Shown: positions 21,952 through 32,615 of the stretch, piece after piece
How positions within the stretch are numbered: the stretch's first letter is position 1
Layout of the letters: every line of letters starts with the position of its first letter
Source: Nematostella vectensis
Taxonomy: Eukaryota; Cnidaria; Anthozoa; Actiniaria; Edwardsiidae
Direction: 5' to 3'
NCBI RefSeq assembly: GCF_932526225.1
Contig: NC_064041.1
Coordinates: forward strand, 8,554,313-8,618,312
Length of the DNA: 64,000 nt
The notes under the pieces: generated by a model
Seen by the model: the letters and a program-made list of their open reading frames with translations, nothing else
Told to the model about the DNA's origin: nothing
Databases searched by the model: none
Position numbers and translations under genes: made by a program

Positions 21952-23037
21952 AGGACGAAAAAGAGAAAATGAGCGTTTGGTTGTGTTGTTCCTGACTCTT
22001 CAGTCAAAGTCGGTGAGTTTGCTAAAAGACATGCAAAGTTACCAAAGTCTTATCCAGTTATTAAGCAGCAAAATCAGGCCTGAAAGAGTAAGATAGCTCT
22101 TCTCTTTATTAGATGAGTATGAGTATCATAAAAAAGAAAGAAAAACTCCGTTAACGTTCTTGAAGACTCAAGACAAGTAAAACTTGAGAATAACCTTCGC
22201 AACGAATTGGAAACGCGTCTTGTATCGACTACAATATTTATTCGGACGTTTAATGGAGCCTTCACAAACGCAATTAAACTGAAAGAAGAGCCTTCAAAAC
22301 GCATCCGAAACCTAAAGCCTGCCTTGTCACTCTAGTAATCAAGATGTGTAAGATGTGTCCATTTTACAGAGAGATATTGAAACTGGAATGCCGGAAATAA
22401 TGCCTTGTTATTTAGTGTGCAAATGTTGCTAATTTGAATAAAAAGAATCCGTGTTACAAAAACTTGGCAAGCTGTCAGAGCTGGAAAAAATTCACAAGTC
22501 CATAGTTTCTTTTCCAAAAAACCCTCATATAGGCGTGAGATTTAGATTAAGTTTTCTCGAAGAATCATATTATCTATTGATTTTTTAAGCGCGCTCAATG
22601 TTATTATTGGGGCTATTGCTATAGATCAGGCTACTTTTGCTGCTGCTTTTCTGTTAAGTTTGTTAATAGTGCTGATTCCTAACCAGACAGTATTTCTATT
22701 TCGTAATACAGCCTTTTGGGCTTATTTCTGTTTTTACAATAGTAAGGTTCCGAAATGCCAGTTTATTTAGAATTTATAACATTTAAGCTTCTAGTAGATA
22801 ATTACATTGATTAAAAGTGAGTTAAAAAGACAGGAAACATCGTTAGCAAAAGGGACCGCTATACCTTTCGCTAAGTCTTGCAGTCGTTCTTGACTTCCCA
22901 AGGGGATTCTGTCGAACTCGCAGCTTCTGTCGAACTCTCAGCTTCTGTCGATGTGGTTGTAAAATTAGTTTCGAAAGCAATATTAGAATCGCAATGCATA
23001 TCAATCAAACTTAACGACTTACTTATCAAATTAGACA

Positions 23038-23212
23038 TGCACAGGGCCGTAGCAGGGGACAGGGCACCGGGGGCATGTGTCCCCCAATATTTTCAAAAAT
23101 TATAAGGAAATGACCAGTAAGGGCGTGGCTGTGCCCCAATATTTTCTCAATGTTCCTGTATTGTGCCCCCCCCCCAATATTCCGAGGACTGCTGCGGCAC
23201 TGATGCATGATA
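23038..23212 (+). repeat. GGGCCGTAGCAGGGG-type repeat, copy 3
   Basis: The counterpart, in duplication unit 2, of the copy at 17349-17515. Confidence 0.6.
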
Positions 23213-23597
23213 TATTCCTTCAGTACGGAAGTCTACAAGGGCAATTCAACAACCAATCCAAAAGCAACAACAACAATACCAAATTGGTTTGTCAAAAAAA
23301 TAGCGATTCGCAAATCATTTTATTGATTCACAATTCTTTTTCTATGGAACTTACATGGCCCAAGTTGCGAAAAGGCTTTGTAAATTAGTGTTCATAGTAA
23401 TGTTTTCGTTAATGTTAAGTTAGGTATACTGATTGAAAAAAAATTACTTATGAAAAGAACTAATAATTGCTCTTGTTTTTATGGTTTCTATTGACGATAA
23501 TGATGGTGTTATAACTTATACTTGTATTTCTCCTTATATATTAGGACGTATACATGGAAATGTTCTATGGATAGCGGTATTTTTCGTTGCTTTTCAA

Positions 23598-23755
23598 TTC
23601 AGGGCCGTAGCAAGGGGTGCGGCACTGGGGCCATGCCCCTCCCCCAACATTTTCGAACATTTTAAGGAAATGACCAGAAGGGGCGTGGCCCCCAATATTT
23701 TCTGTATTGTGTCCCCCCCCTCCCCCCAACTCTTACATGGCCTGCTACAGCTCCT
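23598..23755 (+). repeat. GGGCCGTAGCAGGGG-type repeat, copy 4
   Basis: The counterpart, in duplication unit 2, of the copy at 17923-18085; its poly-C tract is interrupted by a T. Confidence 0.6.
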
Positions 23756-23929
23756 CAAAGGGTTGCTGAATTGGCCGGAGGAAAGGGTCATCAATGTCAA
23801 TTTACTTCCGAGACTACTGCGTCACCTCTCGATACGTGTTCGATGGGTCAAATGCGGATTATAATATAAATAAAAGAATTCTTTGAGGGACAGAGAAATT
23901 TGCAAACACTATCTACCTCTCAGTACTCA

Positions 23930-24097
23930 GGGCGACGCGGAGACCGGAAGCGAACGTACGCGCGAACACGATCCTCGGGGACCCAGGGCGACGCAGAGAC
24001 CGGAAGCGAGCGTACGCGCGAACACGATCCTCGGGGACCCAGGGCGACGCAGAGACCGGAAGCGAACGTACGCGCGAAGACGATCCTCTGGGACCAG
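23930..24097. repeat. GC-rich 56-bp tandem repeat, three copies
   Basis: Same unit as at 18251-18474, with one copy fewer. Confidence 0.88.
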
Positions 24098-24221
24098 AGC
24101 TCAATTTGTTCTCCTACATAGCATTTAATTTTGGAGTAGCATTAGCATGTGTGGATAAAAAAGCAGGCACCTTTCTAAAGGGTGAGTGCATCAATATGTA
24201 ATGCATGACTGGAGGTATATG

Positions 24222-24735
24222 ACTGACACGTCAAAATCCTTGTCAACTATTGGGCTATCCCCTCCTGCAGTTTGGTCTTGATCAGAGTTAATGCGACGGA
24301 GTTATCACGATTCTTGGAGACCCACTTTATGGGTATCTTGACTGGGTGCTTAGAAAAATTTCACTAGGAGAAACTAGACTTCCTAAACTAAACTTCATCA
24401 AACTACCAGAGGTGATAGCCCAATAGATGACAAGGGTTTTTGCGTGTCACTCATGGTTATGGAGTGTTGCTATGGTGACCAGTTAATTTTCAAAGTAAGT
24501 GGAAATGTACCAAAAATCTGGGCTGTGCATGATATTTATAATGCTATTTATTTTTAATAGATAGAATCACGATTCTTGGAGACCCACTTTATGGGTATCT
24601 TGACTGGGTGCATTTCCCCTTACTTTGAAAATTCACTGGTCACCATAGCAACACTCCACAACCATGAGTGACACGCAAAAACCCTTGTCATCTATTGGGC
24701 TATCACCTCTGGTAGTTTGATGAAGTTTAGACGAG
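24222..24735. repeat. Foldback element at the right edge of the tandem duplication
   Basis: A block at 24385-24510 (containing TGATAGCCCAATAGATGACAAG and TGTTGCTATGGTGACC motifs) reappears as its reverse complement at about 24605-24735. A diverged inverted arm is at 24222-24290. The segment ATCACGATTCTTGGAGACCC occurs directly at 24303 and again at 24566. In unit 1 the corresponding sequence stops at 18937, before the last arm. Confidence 0.7.
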
Positions 24736-24739
24736 CTAA

Positions 24740-25411
24740 TGCTGCGTTTACACTTGAGTGTCCAACCTAGGTTGAGTAACTACCCAACCTAGGTTAGATT
24801 TGAAGTGTGTGGAACACGCTCGAAATAGCCACTTATGTGCCGGCAATTACAAAGGATCCGCAACCTAGGTTCGGTTGAGCTCAACCATTCCAGGAGGCAT
24901 GGTTGAGCTTATTCAACCGAGGTTACAGGCAAATCTGTTGACAGTTCTTGTCAGCTATCGCTTTCCGATGTCAGTCATTTCTCAAATAGTGTTTACTCAA
25001 TAGTCATGAGATTACCACATGTTTTCTAGATTTGCGCATTTTGCTGGACATTTTACACAATACTTTACAACAAACTTGTTTTCAAGTTAAGGGACTGCGA
25101 ATCCCTAACGTACTAGCACAAAAAAACTCAACGAAAACGACAAACATAAGAGAAAACATCATGCAAGGTGGTCCCTAAAAGATCATCTTGAATTATAGTG
25201 AATCTCAAGCAGAAGCCACCACAGAATAACAAGAACGGCCAGAAAAATCACAATAATCGCAGCAGCAATTTGACCTCAGAATTCAAATTGGCGCTGTTCC
25301 AGCTGAATGATCAACCGAGGTTAAGTTTTCAAGTGTAAACGCATTTCTCCTAACCGGGGTTCAGTTAACCACAAACTGAACCTAGGTTGACGCTCAAGTG
25401 TAAACACAGCA
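24740..25411. mobile_element. Non-autonomous DNA transposon with TAA target duplication (PIF/Harbinger-like)
   Basis: The left end TGCTGCGTTTACACTTGAG and right end CTCAAGTGTAAACACAGCA are inverted repeats that continue into CAACCTAGGTTGAG-type sequence. A direct TAA flanks each side (24737-24739 and 25412-25414). The 672-bp interior has no open frame of note but repeats the AACCTAGGTT palindrome several times. A 3-bp TWA duplication is characteristic of PIF/Harbinger elements, so I infer that group. Confidence 0.75.
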
Positions 25412-25754
25412 TAAGAATCTCAATTCTTGGGTACATATACCGTAAATTTGCGGCTACAGGGCAGCCTATAGGTTAAAGTCAGGGACAAATTGAGCATTTA
25501 GGCATCATCAGCACCTATCAGGCTCTGTCCCAACCAAGTTTGGTTGCTTGATTTCTTAAATTATAGCAAGTAACGCACCACTTACCTTGGTTTATAGGCT
25601 ATTTAAGGTGTCACCATAGGATATTTTGTAGAACATATGTGTAATTTTTTGCACCGGCCTTGAGGTACCTTACCGTGGTGTTAGTTATCAAAAAGAATTT
25701 AATACCCTAAAAGATAAGTAGAACACCCCCGTCTACTTTTCTAGAGAGTTCCCT

Positions 25755-25785
<31 letters not shown>

Positions 25786-26884
25786 GCTCCAAAATCAAAC
25801 AGTCGGTGGTGACTCTCAACGTCTAACTAGTTTGAAATCATCATCCACTTTATAATATCGCCTAGCTGAAGAACATAGACTTGATTTACTATCACAAGCT
25901 ACTTCTAACCTGTATTATGAATCTTACTCTTAAAAACCCTATTTTTAGCCAAAATTCTGATAAACCAAAAAGCACCATCTTAAAACTCAATTTCTAAATG
26001 TAAAATATTGTGTTGGAAATGTAACTGTCCATAATTTATTGTATGACATAACTTTTCACGGCCTGCTACAGGTTAGTGTTTTTTTATATATTCTGAATAA
26101 CAAAAACAATTTTTATCTCTCCCCATTTCAATATTTTAATATTATACTTGATTAAATGTATTTGTATTTTCTACTCAATAGATCCAGAAAATCATACAAC
26201 CACAAGGGAGAATCCAGATTTTACAGAAGGGACCCAAAGTAAAATAAATATGGAGACCAAAGTTGTAACCTTTGCTTCAGTAAACGTGTATAGGGGAATC
26301 GGATGAAAAGGAGGACCTTAGGCCCCTGTGCCCCGCCTAAAGTCTGCCAATGAATCACCCAATTCAAAGCTCCATGCATCTAGACCATATTTGCTATTAG
26401 CTCAATACAAGATTATTACTATTCAAGAATTAACGAACCATACCATTCAAGTATAATGTTTCAATACACCACAAAACCCTAACAACATGGTCTAATCAAA
26501 ATGGATTAATCTTAAATCAGGCCAGTACCCAGGATTTTTCTTGGGGGGTGGGGTGCGAAATCCGTAAAAGCTGACCTAATTTTTCTGAGTGGGGGGAGGG
26601 GGGGAGGGAGTTCTCTGATAAAAATCTGACCACCCCCCGAAAGAACAAGAAGGGTTTTTATGCCTTTGGATTTCCCCGGGACTGTAAATGTTGGATTTGT
26701 CTTTAAAAGGCCTGACCTATAGATTCATGACAAACCAGAGTGATCTGGTTGTTTTTGCTTTAAAGTTTTGTCTACAAATAATACGTCTATTGAGAGTCAA
26801 AAGTGGACTTTCGCCCGTTGTGTGTGTGTGTGTGGGGGGGTTCTTTCCAGCGTAACGCCCCGGGTAAAGCCACGTGCAAACTGT

Positions 26885-27012
26885 GCTAGCATTGCTGGCA
26901 AATTCTTGCTCGACTAGCAACAAGACAAAGGAAATGTCAGAAGGCCCACTTCCCATTTTGACATTTCCTTTGTCCTATAGTCAGTCAAGCGGAGTTCGCC
27001 AGCAATGCTGGC
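26885..27012. repeat. Imperfect palindrome around GACAAAGGAAATGTCA
   Basis: The outer arms AGCATTGCTGGC and GCCAGCAATGCT and inner arms GACAAAGGAAATGTCA and TGACATTTCCTTTGTC are inverted. Each arm is about 50 bases with mismatches between the blocks. It is probably a small foldback element. Confidence 0.7.
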
Positions 27013-27374
27013 TGGTGCTGGCGCAGTTTACACAGGGCCATCCCCGAGAAAACAGCCCACCAGCTCACCAGCAGGTAAAAAATGCAATTTTTCGGTGATT
27101 TCTTTTGTAGCCCGAGTTAATGCTGGTGCAGCATCTAGTTAACGTTTTTGTTTATTGCTATTTTTCACTCAATAGGCAGCCACAAAAAGTCTCTCCCCAG
27201 CTGGAAAAATCCAGTTTCAGCCAACTAGAAAATTGAAATGGCTTCCAATCACGCCATCTCACTGATGACCAATCAAAGAGCACAAAATGAGATTACGTTG
27301 GGAATTTTGATTTTGAATGACAGAAGTCAAAAGAAGAGTTAACAGAATATTGAAAAAAACTGCAGTACAGGACA

Positions 27375-27527
27375 AAACCCAGCATGAGGCAATTGAGGCA
27401 CTCGCCTCGGTAAAATTTTGATGTTAAGTGTTTCACAATTGAAAAGTACGAAATAAAACACCTGCCTTTTGCTGGATTTATCATCCAGCTTTGCTTAGGT
27501 TAAATTTTGGTTCTGGCTACAGGGCTG
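27375..27527 (-). repeat. Interspersed repeat (CAAAATTTTACCGAGGC family), copy 2
   Basis: Contains GCCTCGGTAAAATTTTGATG and GTGTTTCACAATTGAAAAGT, the reverse complement of blocks at 12428-12582. Confidence 0.5.
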
Positions 27528-27790
27528 CAGTATTTCATTAAATTATATTCACATACTATGTGCTTGGGATACCTGTGGTTACTCGTACCGTCTCGCGACC
27601 AGTATCTTCGAGTTGGGTTCCCTGTCTCTCGTCCTAGTTTGAACTCGACTAACACAGAAAGCCCAAACAGGTTTTTGGCATCTGTCGGATTTTAAAATGT
27701 CCACCATCTTCATATAGATTTGTTCTGGTTTTTCATCCGATTCTTCTGAAAGAGAAAACTTATTGTGGGGTTTCACAGTGAAGCGTAAAT

Positions 27791-30351
27791 ATGTACAGAT
27801 CAAGAGAGCTAAAGGCAGCTGTTCACCACAGCCCGCTCACCGCTATGGCAAGAATAACAGAATGGCTTTTCCTTAGCAGTTGTCAAGTTGCACGAGACGA
27901 AAAATTGTTGCTAGAAAAAGGAATTACATTAGTCATCAATGGTAATGCCACAGCCCTTATTGTTTAGTGCCTCTTGTTGAATTTAAAGTTCTCTTTTGAA
28001 TAAGATAAATTAAGCGGAATAATGTCAGCAAATATGTCTTTCAAACGGGGAGGGCACCCTTTGCTGTTGTACTGTATATCTTCAATTAAGCGTGTAGTGT
28101 TGGGAATGGGGTTAGAAGTCTTCCTAAACTGAAGATATCATGATATATGTACACATCTTTTTTAAATAAGATTATAAAGTAGATTTACTGCGCCATAACC
28201 TGTATTGCTTGATAAAAACAAATCCATGTTTCAAAAGCTGTAGCATTCTTGTTTATGTGCCTGCTAACATTCACATGGCTTTTAAAGGCTCAGCCATTTC
28301 AGGATTCGGCCATTTAGATGTTACCCATGAACCACCGCAGTATGACACATGGATTCTCAAGTGCGACCTTGTTTGAAATAGGTGTTGTCCTGGTATCCAT
28401 CAAAAAAGCTCTGCCCTCCATTTTGTGACCTGTCTCTTGTAAGAGTCTCTACTGGAGATCTGCACCGTTTTGATTATTGTTATTGTTTTGATTATTAGAG
28501 AGCTTCAGCAAGTCAACACGAACGGCATCAAAAACGGCGCGCACGCTCACGAATTGCTGAAAAACTGCATTTTTCCTTTTTTTACGTTCTACACGTGCGG
28601 TCACGGAAATCAACGTCGTTTTTCATCAATTCGTGGGCGTGCGTGCCTTTTTTGATGCCGTTCGTGTTGACTTGCTTATGCTCTCTATTGTCTCTGCTTT
28701 CCCTTCTGTTTGTATACACATACAGTCTAGACATACTAACTATTGTTTGTAGGAGTATCAAGATATGCCTGGTGCCAGCCCCCTTATATTTCTATAGAAA
28801 GCTCTAAGTGTGTCGTGGTCCCATGCTACAATTTCCTCTAATTGCACTTCACCCTCTGTACAAAATAATAAGGGTGGAAAATCGCAGTTCCCTTAATTTT
28901 CTTCCCAACCATATAAATGGCAGGACATTGTTTTTCCCACCTAGCCCTGGTTCTATTGTTCATGGTTTTACCATGTGATATCACAAAAAATATATTTTCT
29001 TTACAAATTGTTTGAAGGACATATAGGACATATTGATGTTTGATAATTTTTAGTTTGAAATGTCTGAGGATTTCCACATTGTGCAAAATGTGATTTTCTC
29101 TGATAAAACACTTTTTCTGCCATAGCTATTATTCCTGAATTGTATTAGTATTTATACATTATATAATATATGTTTACACCTATTTATTCCTTTGATTTTT
29201 AATATTAATATTTTTCTATGATAAATTTTATATTCTAGCCACCATTGAGGCACCAGAGCAGGATTACAAGAAAGTCAAACATATTAGAATAAAAGTCAAT
29301 GATAACCCTGGAAACAAGATTGGTATCTTCTTTGATATGGTATCCGATAAAATAGGTGAGTTTCCTACAACCTAAAACTATAATTCAATGTTTTCAGTCA
29401 CAAAAATAAGTCAGCAGAGTTTTGCAAAGGGGCAAAACATTATTTTTATTGGTTGGTGACCAGGGGCAGATCCAGGAGTTGAGAAAAAAAGAGGGGGGGG
29501 GGGGTGCGAAACAAGGTTTCATGCGCCCCTGGTGACTGCATTTTCTTGATTCCTTTTTTTATTCTTGTTTTTTTTTTTTGCCTTGTCAACAGAAAGTGTA
29601 AGGCGTGTTGGTGGTAAAGTCCTTGTACACTGTATTGCTGGAGTTAGCAGGTCGGTTACCTCTAGTAAAGGGTTTTAAAAATTAAGTTCATTGCTTCCCC
29701 TTCAAAGAATGATGCCAATTAAGATAGACAAGTCAGTCATCAATCTTAAAAAGATTGTCCACCGAGAGAAATTTTACTATGTCTAAAAAAGCTAAAGACA
29801 TGGCATCCTATTGGGAAATTTTACCTGTTCATTAAATGATAATTAATGGTAATAATCCCTTAATTTCCTTCCACAGGTCTGCCTCCCTTGTAATTGCATA
29901 CCTCATGAAATATCAAAGACTAAACCTCAGAGATGCACATAAACTTGTTCAAGACAAGAGGCCCCTTATTCGTCCCAACACTGGCTTCTGGAAAGAGCTA
30001 ATTGATTATGAAAAGAAGCTCTTTGGCAAGAACTCAGTACAAATGGTAGACACGAAATTGGGTGAGTAATTACAATAGATAATTACAATATTATATTAAT
30101 TACAATAGATAATTAAAAAGTGACAGCTAGAGATGACCTTTAATCATCAAGAGCTATTTTTGGGCTGTGAATTTGTGAAAGTGCTAAAGAACCTTTTAAC
30201 CTGACTGAAATAGTTAAGAAAGGTCAAGACTTTGGAGGAAAATAAACATCAGTGTGAAAGTATCCTTATTCAAGTCTTATGATCTTAATTTTGATTTTCA
30301 GGACCTGTGCCAGATGTGTATTATGAACATGTTAAAGACCTAGTTTGGTAA
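27791..30351 (+). CDS. Small atypical dual-specificity protein phosphatase (DUSP14/18-like)
   Basis: Five exons, 186 residues: 27791-27941, 29239-29355, 29593-29650, 29877-30061 and 30302-30351. The introns are GT-AG (phases 1, 1, 2, 1). An in-frame TGA lies 12 bases upstream of the ATG. The signature HCIAGVSRS carries nucleophile C103 and R109; the general acid is most likely D72 in KVNDNPG. The active-site codons are split by intron 3, just after the R109 codon's first two bases. Downstream, SLVIAYLMKYQRL and RPNTGFWKEL match the conserved end of the catalytic domain, and the last exon gives GPVPDVYYEH before TAA. With no CH2/rhodanese domain and this length, it fits the atypical DUSP14/18/21 group, which dephosphorylates Ser/Thr/Tyr residues on signalling proteins such as MAP kinases. 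Exact orthology is not resolved. The intron 3 donor, GTCGGT, is weak. Confidence 0.88.
28497..28686. mobile_element. Foldback/MITE-like palindrome in intron 1 of the phosphatase gene
   Basis: The left arm AGAGAGCTTCAGCAAGTCAA and right arm TTGACTTGCTTATGCTCTCT are inverted repeats; homology continues about 60 bases inwards (ACGAACGGCATCAAAAA / TTTTTTGATGCCGTTCG). ATT flanks both ends and may be a target duplication. Confidence 0.75.
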
Positions 30352-32615
30352 AAAAAAAAAAAAAGAAAGAAAGCAATGTGAACTGAATTTATATTTATAG
30401 AGTAATATATGATATTTTTTATAGCTTGTTTACCAAATTGATGTGAAAGTTACATAGGAGAATAGTTATTCCTAGCAGAAAAAAATTGACTCTACAGTAA
30501 GTTTAATGAATATTTGATCTCCATTCTCTAGTTTTAAGTCTAAGCTGTGCCGATAACAAACAAACAAACAAAAACACAAGCAAACACATGCAAGGAAAAC
30601 AAACGGAAACTAGACTAACCAAATAATTTCGAACTTTTAAGGGCGTTACAAATCTAAGACCAGAGTATTTTTGCAGTTATGGTTTAGAGTAATATGGTTG
30701 CTGGAAGTAGGGAGGGTCAAGAACTTATTGATATTAATGATATGACTAGAGAAACTACAGACAACTTGTAGAATAACTAGAAGATGCTGGAAGTAGGGAG
30801 GGTCAAGAACTTATTGATATTAAGAATATGACTAGATAAACTACAGACAACTTGTAGAATAACTAGGAGGTATGACTAGAAAAACAACAGCAAGCTGTAG
30901 GATAACTAATTGGGCTGTGTAAGCGAAGTAGAATCAGGGAAAATCAACACAAGGTTGAATTGGTATATTTAACGAAGGGTGTGTGTTACGTTGCATGATC
31001 GGTAGTCGTTTTCGTAAATCAACCATATCATTTGAAAGCAGGTCTCTAGAAATATGAACTAGACCGAGTTTCAGGTTCTTTTATTGTTCCCTCTGAACTA
31101 GACCGCTTATCTATTTACGGTGTTTCTTTAAAGAACGGCTCAAATGCCCGGTTGCTGCTATAAAGGAAAAACTGCCCTTTGCATAGAATATTATATACGA
31201 TTACCTTAGCGCGCCGCCTATTGTCCATAGTCCCTTTTCGACTCTGTCGGCTCGCAGCGTCTACCGACTACTACAACTATTGTTTGCGTACTTCACTATA
31301 AATACCACAGATACTATAGACATCGGAGTAGGCTTCGAAAGGCTTGAAACTTCAGTGAAACTACTATGTTTTTACCAAGGCTCGAAACTACCATTTCAAT
31401 CTTGTGTTGTTTTATTCCCCTATGATATCAAATTGTGCAAATTAAAAAAAATGACGTGAATTAAATTAAAAAATAAAAATAAATGAAATAGTTGCCAAAC
31501 CAATAAACATGCCTTATTGTTGTGTCCGAAGATGCAGAAATAAAAAAAACGAAAAATAGTAGTACAACACAGTCTATTAATTATTATAGTTCCCTTAGCA
31601 ATCAATCTAACTGTCTATTTAGACTGCAACTAAGCCTAGCTGCACAAGAACACTGGTTTATTTTCGCACTCTCAAAGGCTACTTGTTTTTTTCACTTATT
31701 TTATAGAAGCTCTGTTTAATTCGGATAAGAATAGCATGGCATATTTGGATCATTAATTGCGGATTCAATTAAGTAAATAATTGATTAATTTAATAACCTT
31801 GTATGTGTTTGGTTTAGAGCTACAGGTGCCCGTTTTCCGGTAATTTTGTTTAAATCTTGTGTTATTGTTAAAAAAGGCTTTTAAAAATTACCTGTGAATA
31901 CTAACGGATTAAATAATTGACACATATCTCACTCAATTGAGCGGAATAGAAATATTAACTTTTTAGTCCCGACTCTTGGCTGCAGCGATAAATAACATGT
32001 AAGCCAGAGCAGGGTAAGATTATAAGGTCTTTTGGCTTACCCCTAACCACTTGTTTTGAAATATTTTCTGGTTATAATCCACTCTCTGGTCACGCAAATA
32101 TCCTTAAAATTTATAATAAAGAGCTCTGATTGGTTAACAGTTACCTTTGCCAATTCCAAGGTTTATTTTTGGACAGTATAAACTTCAGCAACAACGGAAC
32201 GGGACTAGCTGGGACCTTTGTCCCTTGACGTACAGAATCCATTATACACGACTTACTAATGAATTATAAGGAGAGACTTGGAAATCAGACCCCATTCGAG
32301 TATCTCTTATAAGCGTGCCCGGTTTAGTTTGGCTGTTAACCGTATATTGTACCACCTTCTTGGTCTAACATGTAACATGTTTCTGCTTTGACTATACCCT
32401 AAGAACGGGGATGAATTCTACCGCTGATTGAAAAGTAATTAAAGGTAGGTGAATCACAAAATATTTTTCTCAGACATAATTATATTTTGGTTATTTTCAA
32501 ATTATTTTTAAATGTCAGTTTAAGATACGGATACAAATATTTATGATAAAAGCTGTGATTGATGTGACGCATTTATTGTCATTACATAAATAAAAAAATT
32601 ATATTCTCCCTGAAG
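30352..32615. other. Intergenic region between the phosphatase and coiled-coil genes
   Basis: AT-rich; no gene is recognised. An imperfect 81-bp direct duplication (GGAAGTAGGGAGGGTCAAGA) lies at about 30704-30865. The promoter and 5' UTR of the coiled-coil gene should be in the right part. An in-frame TAA lies 10 codons upstream of the ATG at 32616. Confidence 0.45.
30704..30865. repeat. 81-bp direct tandem duplication
   Basis: GGAAGTAGGGAGGGTCAAGA through GACAACTTGTAGAATAACTAG occurs twice in a row with a few substitutions; a third partial match follows. Confidence 0.8.

Larger units (their letters stand above)
18999..24560. repeat. Segmental tandem duplication, unit 2 (about 5.56 kb)
   Basis: Collinear with 13106-18937. 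It is shorter because it has one rather than three 121-bp units and three rather than four 56-bp units, plus small indels. It starts with the right arm of the 13060-13147 hairpin and ends within an inverted-repeat element that continues to about 24735. Confidence 0.95.
25415..27790. other. Intergenic region upstream of the phosphatase gene
   Basis: No gene is firmly recognised. It holds a poly-C tract (about 25749-25783), an imperfect palindrome (about 26885-27012), the inverted second copy of the CAAAATTTTACCGAGGC repeat (about 27375-27527) and low-complexity G/C-rich stretches. A 41-codon open stretch at 26182-26306 follows an acceptor-like TACTCAATAG and could be an orphan exon, but there is no partner exon. 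Confidence 0.4.
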
